From positions 1 through 9,620 of the forward strand of contig CAKNZJ010000187.1 in NCBI GenBank assembly GCA_932222125.1: a DNA stretch of 9,620 bases, given 5' to 3'. Both the position numbers and the translations under genes were made by a program. The DNA comes from an uncultured Clostridia bacterium. GTDB taxonomy: Bacteria > Bacillota > Clostridia > Oscillospirales > Oscillospiraceae. Under the pieces are notes generated by a model. That model searched no databases, was not told where the DNA came from, and worked only from the letters and a program-made list of their open reading frames with translations. This document shows, in pieces, positions 1-6,489 of the stretch; position 1 is the first letter of the stretch, and each line of letters begins with the position of its first letter.

Positions 1-237
1 CCCTGTGAGCTGGAGCGGTTCACAAAGGACGAGGTGGTCATCAAGGTGGATACTGAGACCTTCAACGGCCGCTTCCCCATGGCCCCCATCGACGAGTTGA
101 CCACCGGCTATGAGACGCTGTGGCATAATGCGGTGAAGACCATGGTTTCCCCGGAGTGGTCCTGCTGGTTCGATGGCAAGGACGATGAGTATATGTATAT
201 CAACGTAGGCCGCAAGATCGACAAGCGGATGATTTAA
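1..237 (+). CDS. 3' end of an unrecognised gene (C-terminal 78 residues)
   Basis: The reading frame is open from base 1 and ends at a TAA at 235-237, so only the last 78 residues are visible and the real start lies upstream of the window. The tail is acidic and aromatic-rich, with several Trp residues (WHNA, PEWSCWFDG) and a basic end (GRKIDKRMI). I see no catalytic motif, membrane segment or signal peptide, and I do not recognise the family. Codon use, rich in C- and G-ending codons, matches the next two genes. The next gene starts only 18 bases after this stop, behind its own GGGAGG ribosome binding site, so this is very likely an upstream member of the same operon and probably part of the same pathway. 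The coding call is firm; function is unknown. Confidence 0.75.
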   Translation, partial: PCELERFTKDEVVIKVDTETFNGRFPMAPIDELTTGYETLWHNAVKTMVSPEWSCWFDGKDDEYMYINVGRKIDKRMI

Positions 238-255
238 GAAGGGAGGGCGCAGAAA

Positions 256-1251
256 ATGTTGTTCAAAGAAGATAAGGCCGCGCGCGCACAGCACCAGGCC
301 GTCCGTGAAAATGCTGGCTGGTACCGCTGGACCCATGATCTGGTGGAGGTCAAAGGCAAGGATGCAGAGAAGTTCCTGGATCGTCTGTTCGTGGGCGCTA
401 TTACCAAGACTCCTGTGGGACGAACCAAGTACACCACCATGCTCAATGAGGACGGGAAGATCATTGACGATACGATCGTCATGCATACAGGCGAGGAGCA
501 TTACTGGGTCTCCACCCTCTACGCTCCCCAGTTCATCAGATGGGCGGACGCCCATAAGTCCGGAGAGGAAGTCTCATACGAGGATATCACGAAAACAGTG
601 GACATGTACGCCGTTCAGGGCCCCAAGTCTCTGGAAATCATGAACGCTCTGGTAGCCGCTCCCGTGGACGGCCTCAAGCGGTTCGCAGTGGAGGACAACA
701 AAATCGGGGACATTGCCGTCCAGATCCACCGTTCCGGTTTCACCGGTGAGCTGGGCTATGAGATCTACTGCAAAATCGAGGACACGCAGGCGGTGGAGGA
801 CGCTGTCCGGGCAGCCTGCGGCAAGTTCAGTGCCCCCGAGCTGACCATCCTGGAGGTCTATGTTCGCAGTCTGCCGGTAGAGAAAGGCTTTGCCTTGCGG
901 CAGGATATGTACGGTCTGACTCCCTACGAGTGCGGCCTGGATTGGTCTGTAAATCTGGACAAGGATTTCATTGGCAAGGACGCGCTTGTAAAGGCCAAGG
1001 AGGAAGGGCCTAAGTATAAATTGGTAGGCTTGGAGTATCTGGCGGAATCCTACGAGGACATTGCCCAGAAGGAGATCGTTTACCGCTACGGCGTACCCTG
1101 CGGCTTCGTCCGTGCGGCGATCTACGGCTACACCGTGGAGAAAAATATCGGCTTCGCCGTGATTGAAGCGAAGAAGGCTATCGCAGGCGAGCGTGTGACC
1201 GTGGGGAGCAACGATTCTCCCGCCATTATCACCGAGAAGCACTGGTTGTAA
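256..1251 (+). CDS. GcvT-fold aminomethyltransferase/demethylase family protein
   Basis: A 331-residue protein of the glycine cleavage T-protein/DmdA/LigM superfamily, cytoplasmic enzymes that move a one-carbon group from a substrate onto tetrahydrofolate. Visible family marks are the acidic pair in KIIDDTIV (residues 68-75), which aligns with the T-protein catalytic aspartate; the folate-site signature SGFTGELGYEIY (160-171); and the motif RSLPVEKG (204-211) followed by ECGLDW, equivalent to the family's LR-x-E-x-G element. The C-terminal barrel-like domain (about 255-331) contains PCGFVRAA and GERVTVG. It is slightly shorter than typical GcvT (about 360). The start at 256 is supported by GGGAGG at 241-246. 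No gcvH or gcvP is visible, and two SDR genes follow, so a catabolic demethylase is more likely than glycine cleavage. Substrate (N-, O- or S-methyl compound) is unknown. Confidence 0.85.
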   Translation: MLFKEDKAARAQHQAVRENAGWYRWTHDLVEVKGKDAEKFLDRLFVGAITKTPVGRTKYTTMLNEDGKIIDDTIVMHTGEEHYWVSTLYAPQFIRWADAHKSGEEVSYEDITKTVDMYAVQGPKSLEIMNALVAAPVDGLKRFAVEDNKIGDIAVQIHRSGFTGELGYEIYCKIEDTQAVEDAVRAACGKFSAPELTILEVYVRSLPVEKGFALRQDMYGLTPYECGLDWSVNLDKDFIGKDALVKAKEEGPKYKLVGLEYLAESYEDIAQKEIVYRYGVPCGFVRAAIYGYTVEKNIGFAVIEAKKAIAGERVTVGSNDSPAIITEKHWL

Positions 1252-1264
1252 GGAGGAAGAGAAC

Positions 1265-2026
1265 ATGCGTCTTGAGAACAAATCCATCGTCGTGACCGGC
1301 GCGTCCGCCGGTATGGGTCATGCCATCGTGGAACGATTCGCTCAGGAGGGGGCCAATATCATCGCCGTAGCCCGGCGGCTGGATCGACTGGAGGAGCTGT
1401 CGGCATCCTTGAAGGATGCCCCCGGTCGGGTAATCCCCTGTCAGGGCGATATGGGAGATCCGGAGACCAGCGTGCGGATGATCGACCTGGCAGTGAAGGA
1501 ATTTGGCCGCTTGGATGTGCTGGTGAACAACGCCGGCATTATGGATGACAACACCGCGGTAGGCGACGTCTCTGATGAGATGCTCCACGAGTTGTTTCGG
1601 GTGAACACCTACGGCCCCATCTATGCCATGCGTAAGGCGGTACAGACCTTCATCGCCCAGGGTGAGGAGCGGGGGAACATCATCAACATTACCTCCGTGG
1701 GCGCAGTCCACCAGACTGCCGGTGTTGCCTACTGCGCCTCCAAGGCGGCGCTGTGGGCGGCCACCCGCCATACCGTCTTCATGTACGAGGAGCAGGGTAT
1801 CCGCTGCAACGCCATCGCTCCCGGCGGCGTGCTGACGGATATTCCTCTGGTGATGCCTCCCGCCAATGAGTTCGGCTTTGGCCGCACCAGCGCCCTGCTG
1901 GCCCACTCCCCTGAGATGGGGATGCCGGAGGACATCGCCAATGCGGCGCTGTTCCTGGCCAGCGACGAATCCGCCTTTGTCAACGGCGCGGTGATCACTT
2001 GCGACCGGGGCTGGACCAGCTTCTGA
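1265..2026 (+). CDS. Classical short-chain dehydrogenase/reductase (SDR 1)
   Basis: A 253-residue cytoplasmic NAD(P)-dependent oxidoreductase of the classical SDR family, full length for the family. Visible motifs: cofactor-binding TGASAGMG (residues 11-18), NNAG (88-91), and the catalytic set N114, S144, Y156 and K160 (YCASK), followed by the PGG loop (186-188). The Arg-Arg at 37-38, just after the second beta strand (AVARR), and the lack of an Asp there suggest NADP(H) preference; this is inference. It starts 13 bases after the GcvT-like gene, with AGGAGG at 1252-1257 directly after the previous stop, so the two are almost certainly co-transcribed. It probably oxidises or reduces an alcohol/ketone on the same substrate or product. 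Generic annotations such as 3-oxoacyl-ACP reductase would fit the fold, but the neighbours show no fatty acid synthesis genes. Confidence 0.9.
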   Translation: MRLENKSIVVTGASAGMGHAIVERFAQEGANIIAVARRLDRLEELSASLKDAPGRVIPCQGDMGDPETSVRMIDLAVKEFGRLDVLVNNAGIMDDNTAVGDVSDEMLHELFRVNTYGPIYAMRKAVQTFIAQGEERGNIINITSVGAVHQTAGVAYCASKAALWAATRHTVFMYEEQGIRCNAIAPGGVLTDIPLVMPPANEFGFGRTSALLAHSPEMGMPEDIANAALFLASDESAFVNGAVITCDRGWTSF

Positions 2027-2046
2027 GCGATTTTTGCATAAGCATT

Positions 2047-2076
2047 GCGGGGAATACGGTGCGCCGTATTCCCCGC
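2047..2076 (+). other. Perfect intercistronic hairpin between the two SDR genes
   Basis: A 13-base arm at 2047-2059 (GCGGGGAATACGG) is exactly complementary to 2064-2076, leaving a four-base loop TGCG. It lies in the 77-base gap between SDR 1 and SDR 2, ending 11 bases before the AGGAGG of SDR 2. No T-run follows on either strand, so it is not a standard intrinsic terminator. An mRNA-processing or stability element that sets the relative level of the two SDRs, or a partial attenuator, is the simplest reading. Confidence 0.7.
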
Positions 2077-2103
2077 AGCCATAACACAGGAGGTGAAGTA
2101 ACT

Positions 2104-2964
2104 ATGGATACGCAGGAACTATTTGGATACAGCGGGAAGAAGGTACTTGTTTCAGGTGCGTTTTCCGGTATGGGCCGGGCCGCCGCCAGATTGCTGTCTC
2201 AGCTGGGAGCGGAGGTGTATGTGGTCTGCCGGCGAAATGGACGTCACAATGCGCTTGATTTCCCAGTGAAACAGGTGCTGTACGCCGATTTTGGTGTGAA
2301 GAAAGACCTTGACGAGCTGGCGGAAGTGCTTCCGGACAATATCTTTGCCATGTTCCTTTGCCACGGTATTGCCCTGAACAGCGATGGTTCCAATACCATG
2401 GAGGTACAGAAGGTGAATTTTCTGGGACACAAGTATTTTCTGGAGAAGGCGCTGAGCAAGATAGCGGATCAGGGGTCGGTCAACATCATTTCTTCTACCG
2501 GTGGATTTGACTGGCAGAGCAATTTCCACAGCTGTATGGAGGTCATCAATACCCAGACGTATGAGGACGCGCTTGCGTGGTACGAAAACCACCCGACGGA
2601 AATCGCCAGCGGTTATGTTTTTTCCAAGCAGTGCCTTTGCGCCTATGTGAAGGCCAAGGTTCATGCACCGGAGTTCATTGACCGAAAAATTCGTTTGAAC
2701 GCCATCAATCCTGGCAACACGACGACCGGCCTGACGGACGATTTCAATCGGGGAACGTCTCCTTCCGGAAATGCTGAGGAAGGAAAGGCTGTGATCGAGG
2801 CGCTGTTTCTGGACAGTTGGAATGGCTATTGGGCTGAACCGGAAGATATGGGATATCCTTTAGTCGCCATCGGCAGCCAGATTTTTAGCTATATGAGTGG
2901 GCAAATCATTTATCTTGATTATGGAATGAGCAGCGTGTGGGAGATCGATGCCTTAGATCCCTAA
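2104..2964 (+). CDS. SDR with long Ser-Tyr insertion, 3-alpha-HSD/coniferyl-alcohol dehydrogenase-like (SDR 2)
   Basis: A 286-residue SDR. The start at 2104 is chosen because AGGAGG lies at 2088-2093; an in-frame ATG at 1999 would overlap SDR 1 and translate through the hairpin. Motifs: nucleotide-binding SGAFSGMG (residues 17-24, Ser for the usual Thr), CHGIA (86-90) replacing NNAG, N105, a serine pair S130/S131 (IISSTGG), and Y171xxxK175 (YVFSK). The gap between catalytic Ser and Tyr is about 40 residues instead of about 12. That spacing and the C-x-G motif are known in the Comamonas 3-alpha-hydroxysteroid dehydrogenase/carbonyl reductase and coniferyl-alcohol dehydrogenase branch. A steroid, bile acid or phenylpropanoid-type alcohol is therefore a reasonable but unproven guess. 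Codons appear more A/T-ending than in SDR 1. Its TAA overlaps the stop of the opposing TetR gene. Confidence 0.85.
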   Translation: MDTQELFGYSGKKVLVSGAFSGMGRAAARLLSQLGAEVYVVCRRNGRHNALDFPVKQVLYADFGVKKDLDELAEVLPDNIFAMFLCHGIALNSDGSNTMEVQKVNFLGHKYFLEKALSKIADQGSVNIISSTGGFDWQSNFHSCMEVINTQTYEDALAWYENHPTEIASGYVFSKQCLCAYVKAKVHAPEFIDRKIRLNAINPGNTTTGLTDDFNRGTSPSGNAEEGKAVIEALFLDSWNGYWAEPEDMGYPLVAIGSQIFSYMSGQIIYLDYGMSSVWEIDALDP

Positions 2965-3530
2965 ACTCCGCGCATGGCAAATTTTGCCGCAATGCCCTCA
3001 CAAAAATCGATTATCAAGGCGGCGATCTCCTCCGGAGGTTCCCGCATCCCATCCCGCAGCCATCGCTGGATCACACTGCTGCTGCCGCCCGCTAAAAATG
3101 CGAAACCGGCATCCCGCCTTACCATGGAACGGTCATCTTTCTGCACAGGACCGAGCCATTGTTCCATGTAGAGAAAGCAACGTCCTGACAGCCGTTGGAT
3201 AAATCGCTGCCCGCTCGCTGGCGTATTCAGAGCCTGGATCAGTGTGCTGTTATCACGCAGGGTATTTAATATGGCCGTCAGCGCCGCCTGCGCACCGGCG
3301 GCTTCGATGGAGGCAAGCATCTTCTCAAACTCCCGCAGCCCCTCCTCCTCAATTTTGTCCAACAGGTCATAGCAGTCCTGATAGTGCTTATAGAAGGTTC
3401 CCCGATTGATCTCCGCCTTGTCGCAGACCTCTTTGACGGTGATTCTGGAGATAGGCTTCTCCTTCAATATGTCCAGGAAGGCATCCTGGATGACTTTGCA
3501 TGTGTATCGCACACGGGCATCAGTTTTCAT
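2961..3530 (-). CDS. TetR/AcrR-family transcriptional repressor
   Basis: A 189-residue one-component regulator. The N-terminal DNA-binding domain spans about residues 8-55, with the typical TetR segment ISRITVKEVCDKAEINRGTFYKHY (23-46), whose recognition helix ends in GTFYKHY. The rest is an all-helical ligand-binding and dimerisation domain, with the C-terminal segment GSSSVIQRWLRDGMREPPEEIA typical of Firmicutes members. The gene is transcribed away from SDR 3 and the MATE exporter across a 173-base gap, the usual layout for a TetR that represses its divergent neighbours and is released by a small molecule. The ligand cannot be read from sequence; a substrate of SDR 3 or the pump is the best inference. 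Its TAG (2961-2963) overlaps the TAA of SDR 2 (2962-2964) by two bases, so there is no terminator between the convergent genes. Confidence 0.9.
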   Translation of the reverse strand: MKTDARVRYTCKVIQDAFLDILKEKPISRITVKEVCDKAEINRGTFYKHYQDCYDLLDKIEEEGLREFEKMLASIEAAGAQAALTAILNTLRDNSTLIQALNTPASGQRFIQRLSGRCFLYMEQWLGPVQKDDRSMVRRDAGFAFLAGGSSSVIQRWLRDGMREPPEEIAALIIDFCEGIAAKFAMRGV

Positions 3531-3703
3531 GATCCTGTCCCTTTCATCAACAGATCTGCTTTATGTGTACATTATCTAGCAGATGCCAAAAGATTGTTTC
3601 TTGATTTGTCGCTGTGCTGTCCAGTATAGTACAAGCAGCAGAAGAAAGCAACAGATGCACGATATTTGACCATCTGCACACTAAAATTAGGAGGATGTCA
3701 GCA
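3531..3703. promoter_or_regulatory. Divergent promoter/operator region with repeated CAGATG sites
   Basis: This gap serves both the TetR gene and SDR 3-MATE. The hexamer CAGATG occurs at 3580-3585 and 3652-3657 and in reverse (CATCTG) at 3671-3676. The last two form an inverted pair with a 13-base spacer. ATCTGCT at 3554-3560 and AGCAGAT at 3578-3584 form a second inverted pair with a 17-base spacer. The two pairs flank the plus-strand promoter, which fits operators for the TetR protein. On the minus strand, TGCTAGATAAT (complement of 3570-3580) is a possible extended -10 for the TetR gene, with no convincing -35. Confidence 0.5.
3601..3630 (+). promoter_or_regulatory. Sigma-70-like promoter for SDR 3 and the MATE exporter
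   Basis: A -35-like TTGATT at 3601-3606 and a -10-like TATAGT at 3625-3630 are separated by 18 bases. Transcription would start near 3637, about 65 bases before the SDR 3 start codon, and the leader would contain the downstream CAGATG/CATCTG inverted pair at 3652-3676. Predicted by eye only. Confidence 0.5.
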
Positions 3704-4711
3704 ATGGATTTCAGCAGCGTAAAGGGGAAGGTCGCAATCGTTACCGGCGCAAGCCGCGGAATTGGCAGGGCGATTGCCACAGTGTTTGGAGAACACGGAA
3801 TGAATGTGGTCTGCGCCGCCCGCAGTCAGGAGCAGGGACAGGCCGTGGCAGATGAGATCTGCGAAAAGGGTGGCGATGCCATCTTTGTCCGCACAGATTG
3901 CAGCAGTCCGGAGGAGATCAAAACACTGGTGGATGCCGCGGTATCCCGCTATGGCCGTCTGGACGGCGTCGTCAGCAATGCCGGGATCGGCATGGGCGGT
4001 ACCCCCTTGCATGAGTACGGACTGGATGAGTATGAGAAGATCTTCGCTCTCAACAGCAAAGGAGTATTCGCCGGTATGAAATACGGCGCAGAAGCTATTT
4101 TCAAGGCCCGCAGCCAGGGAGGCTTCCTAATCAATGTTGCATCCATTGCAGGATTGATGCCGCAGCGCGGGCAGGCACTGTATACCGCAACCAAATTTGG
4201 CGTAGTCGGAATGACCCGCGCCGCCGCGTTGGACTACGCCAAATATGGAATTACTGTCAACGCCATTTGCCCCGGCTATACCAAAACCAGCATCTTTGGC
4301 GATGCACCGGAGCAGGCCATGGATTTCTTTGCTTCCGATTGTCCCTCCGGACGGATGGGCGACCCCAGAGAATGTGCATATCTGGCGCTTTTCCTGGCCA
4401 GTGATATGGCGCGATATATCACCGGCGCGGCTATCCCCGTGGATGGCGCGTTAAGCGCCGGGCACCAGAACATCACAAATTGGAAACACCCGGAATTGGT
4501 TACAGGCGAAAAGCTGGGGGCGGAAAGTACCATCGCCGCCATCCTGGAAAACGAGGCAGGTGCTGCGGTTGTAGAAAAGTATTTGCCCGGCTTCTCAGCG
4601 AACGAGCAGGCTAAGCCTGCTTATGGCATGACGTTTAAGGCGCTTGCTCCTATACTTGGACTGCCGGAGCAGGTTGTGGAGGCGATGCTGGCAGAATTGG
4701 ATGCTTTATAA
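3704..4711 (+). CDS. Short-chain dehydrogenase with C-terminal extension (SDR 3)
   Basis: A 335-residue protein. The start at 3704 is chosen because AGGAGG at 3689-3694 is nine bases upstream; an in-frame ATG at 3695 abuts that site, and one at 3614 lies in the promoter. The SDR core (about residues 1-252) has TGASRGIG (14-21), SNAG (91-94, variant of NNAG), N117, S147, Y160xxxK164, the PG turn at 190-191 and the usual end ITGAAIPVDGA. Residues 253-335 go well beyond the usual 250-residue length: a linker (HQNITNWKHPELVTGEK) and a predicted helical segment with IAAILENEAG, VVEKYLPGF, YGMTFKALAPI and a final amphipathic helix. This tail recalls small C-terminal helical segments seen on some carbohydrate-active enzymes and esterases, from memory only. 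It pairs with the MATE gene 36 bases downstream. Probably a substrate-modifying oxidoreductase under TetR control. Confidence 0.88.
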   Translation: MDFSSVKGKVAIVTGASRGIGRAIATVFGEHGMNVVCAARSQEQGQAVADEICEKGGDAIFVRTDCSSPEEIKTLVDAAVSRYGRLDGVVSNAGIGMGGTPLHEYGLDEYEKIFALNSKGVFAGMKYGAEAIFKARSQGGFLINVASIAGLMPQRGQALYTATKFGVVGMTRAAALDYAKYGITVNAICPGYTKTSIFGDAPEQAMDFFASDCPSGRMGDPRECAYLALFLASDMARYITGAAIPVDGALSAGHQNITNWKHPELVTGEKLGAESTIAAILENEAGAAVVEKYLPGFSANEQAKPAYGMTFKALAPILGLPEQVVEAMLAELDAL

Positions 4712-4747
4712 GCACATTAGAGCGATATTGAACAGGAGACGGTCGGT

Positions 4748-6130
4748 ATGCGGAACGAGGAACTATTTAAAGAAAGACCTGTGTGGAACGCGATCCTGAC
4801 GTTGGCCATACCGTCCGTCCTGTCTATTCTGGTGATGCTGCTTTACAACATGGCTGACATGTTCTTTGTGGGACTGCTGCATGATCATGTACAAGTAGCG
4901 GCGGTATCGGTAGTAGGTCCAATCTTCTCGCTGGTTACTGCTGCAGCTACCATGGTTGGTGTCGGTGGCTGCGCGGCCATTGCAAAGGCAGCCGGAGCAA
5001 GAGAAGTTGATCATGCAAAAACATGCGCCAGCTTGTGCGGATGGTTCTGCATCCTGTTCGGCACAGCGGCAGCACTTATTTTATTGGGGTATGCCAATTC
5101 CCTGCTGCCTGTACTTGGCGCCACACCAGAAATGATGAAACACTCTGCAACCTATCTGCGTGTACTGGCTATAGGGACTCCCTTTATGCTCTTTGGTACC
5201 GGGTTTGCACCATTGCTGCGGGCAGATGGAGCAGTCAAAATCGGGTTCCTGGGCAACCTTGCCGGGACGATACTCAATCTGTTGTTGGACCCGGTGCTGA
5301 TCCTGGGCTTTGGTATGGGTGTGACCGGGGCGGCGGCTGCCACAGTTCTGGGCAATATGCTCTCATCTTCCATCTACTTGTGGTATGTGTTCCGCAAATC
5401 CGGTATCCTTACGCTGCATCCCCATTTCGCCTTGCGAGAGCCACAGGCGTTACTACATATTTTTGCGTTAGGACTGCCCAATGCGGTCAGCGGCGTTCTG
5501 TCCGGTTTTGCGTCTACTTTCTCCAACCGGCTGCTGAATCCATACGGAACAGAAGCTCTTGCCGCTATGGGCGCTGCCGGTAAGGTAACGATGCTGATCA
5601 CACTGGTGCAGATGGGCGTCTGCATGGGTGTCCAACCTTTAATGGCGTACAACTATGGAGCGAATGATTTGTCACGACTCAAGGAGATTCTGCAAAAACT
5701 GGCTCTGTTGACAGTTTTTCTGGGGGCTGCTTCTACCGTGATCTGCTGTCTCATCCGTAAGAGCTTGATCCGAGTATTCCTGCGGGAAGAAACAGCGGCT
5801 ACCATGGGGGAGCAGTTGGTTATATGGTTGCTGCTGGCTGGACCACTGCTGGGGCTGTATTATTTGAGCAGCAACTTTTTGCAGGCGTCTGGCAGCGCGG
5901 CGACAGCTACGCTGGTGTCCATACTGCGGCAGGGAGCAATTCTCATCCCTTCCCTCTATGTGTTGAGTGCGTGGCAGGGCTTCACTGGTATTGCCGCCGC
6001 GCATACAGTGGCAGATGTTTTGGCATCCATTATGGCTCTGGTGCTGTGCCTGCGGCGGTTTAGGCGTGTTGTTGCGAAGAAAGCCTTCGATGAGATTAAA
6101 TATGCCGAGGCGGCAATGGAAGAACAGTAA
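4748..6130 (+). CDS. MATE-family efflux transporter, MepA-like
   Basis: A 460-residue integral membrane exporter of the multidrug and toxic compound extrusion family, which uses a Na+ or H+ gradient to expel organic, often cationic or aromatic, compounds. The sequence shows about twelve hydrophobic segments in two halves of similar layout. Typical features are the N-terminal PVWNAILTLAIPSVLSILVMLLYNMADMFFVG-like first helix region (residues 11-42), GVGGCAAIAKAAGA (about 71-84) after helix 2, and in the second half GVQPLMAYNYGA (about 295-306), a hallmark of the MepA-type branch. The C-terminus is a charged cytoplasmic tail. The ribosome binding site AGGAGA is at 4734-4739, and the gene lies 36 bases after SDR 3, so the two share a transcript. 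Context suggests export of a compound that also acts as the TetR ligand. Length is normal and I see no damage. Confidence 0.93.
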   Translation: MRNEELFKERPVWNAILTLAIPSVLSILVMLLYNMADMFFVGLLHDHVQVAAVSVVGPIFSLVTAAATMVGVGGCAAIAKAAGAREVDHAKTCASLCGWFCILFGTAAALILLGYANSLLPVLGATPEMMKHSATYLRVLAIGTPFMLFGTGFAPLLRADGAVKIGFLGNLAGTILNLLLDPVLILGFGMGVTGAAAATVLGNMLSSSIYLWYVFRKSGILTLHPHFALREPQALLHIFALGLPNAVSGVLSGFASTFSNRLLNPYGTEALAAMGAAGKVTMLITLVQMGVCMGVQPLMAYNYGANDLSRLKEILQKLALLTVFLGAASTVICCLIRKSLIRVFLREETAATMGEQLVIWLLLAGPLLGLYYLSSNFLQASGSAATATLVSILRQGAILIPSLYVLSAWQGFTGIAAAHTVADVLASIMALVLCLRRFRRVVAKKAFDEIKYAEAAMEEQ

Positions 6131-6140
6131 GATAGAAATA

Positions 6141-6190
6141 GCATTAGAAAATGGGCTGAGGTTATCGCACCTCAGCCCATTTTCTAATGC
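6141..6190. terminator. Bidirectional intrinsic terminator with perfect 22-bp stem
   Basis: Arms at 6141-6162 and 6169-6190 are perfectly complementary around a six-base loop (TATCGC). The GC-rich core GGGCTGAGGT/ACCTCAGCCC is flanked by AAAA on the left and TTTT on the right, so it gives a U-tract on both strands. An outer AGATAG (6130-6135)/CTATCT (6194-6199) pair can extend it. It starts 10 bases after the MATE stop and closes that unit. Confidence 0.88.
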
Positions 6191-6204
6191 ACACTATCTA
6201 GGCT

Positions 6205-6489
6205 TTGTCCGATGGCGTCTATTTATCCCAGCTTCTCCGCAGCCTCGCGCATCAACTCAATAACAGGCAAATGTTGAGGACATTCCGGACTCATTATCAT
6301 GTTTCGCCAAGGGAATATATCTTCCCCAAGGCGTTCGGTGATGCGGCCCAGGATAGTTATATGGAATCTCAGGAGACGTACACCACGTTGTTTGAGGACC
6401 AGCATAAGTACAACGCGATTATGAGTGCGCTGGCAGAGGTGATCTATCGGAGATGCGGAAGCAATAGTTATTTATCCGTTCAAAAGTAG
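6205..6489 (+). pseudogene. Coding-like fragment, family not recognised
   Basis: A plus-strand frame ends with TAG at 6487-6489. From about 6274 the translation looks like real protein, with a run rich in acidic and aromatic residues (SPREYIFPKAFGDA, DSYMESQETYTTLFEDQ, YNAIMSALAEVIYRR). The N-terminal part, from the ATG at 6205, does not look coding and no ribosome binding site precedes it, as it begins just after the terminator. On the opposite strand 6223-6290 instead reads plausibly as a C-terminal end (PECPQHLPVIELMREAAEKLG then stop). The stretch therefore looks like a scar of two gene remnants. FRTHYHVSPREYI is faintly like the end of an AraC-type DNA-binding domain, but the rest does not support that. 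A remnant of a larger enzyme C-terminus is equally possible. Confidence 0.4.

Noticed and set aside
256..1251. Calling the GcvT-fold gene the glycine cleavage T-protein gcvT
   Set aside because: No other glycine cleavage gene is visible, the protein is shorter, and it sits with two dehydrogenases; a family-level name is safer.
574..1906. Long minus-strand open frames (574-1287 and 1229-1906) opposite the GcvT-like gene and SDR 1
   Set aside because: They overlap well-supported family members, show no recognisable motifs and follow from the high GC content of the codons on the other strand.
1999..2103. Upstream in-frame ATG at 1999 for SDR 2
   Set aside because: It would overlap SDR 1, translate through a strong hairpin, add residues with no SDR character, and lacks a ribosome binding site; the ATG at 2104 has AGGAGG.
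3614..3703. Upstream in-frame ATGs at 3614 and 3695 for SDR 3
   Set aside because: The 3614 codon lies inside the predicted promoter, and the 3695 codon touches the AGGAGG with no spacing. The 3704 start gives normal spacing and a normal SDR N-terminus.
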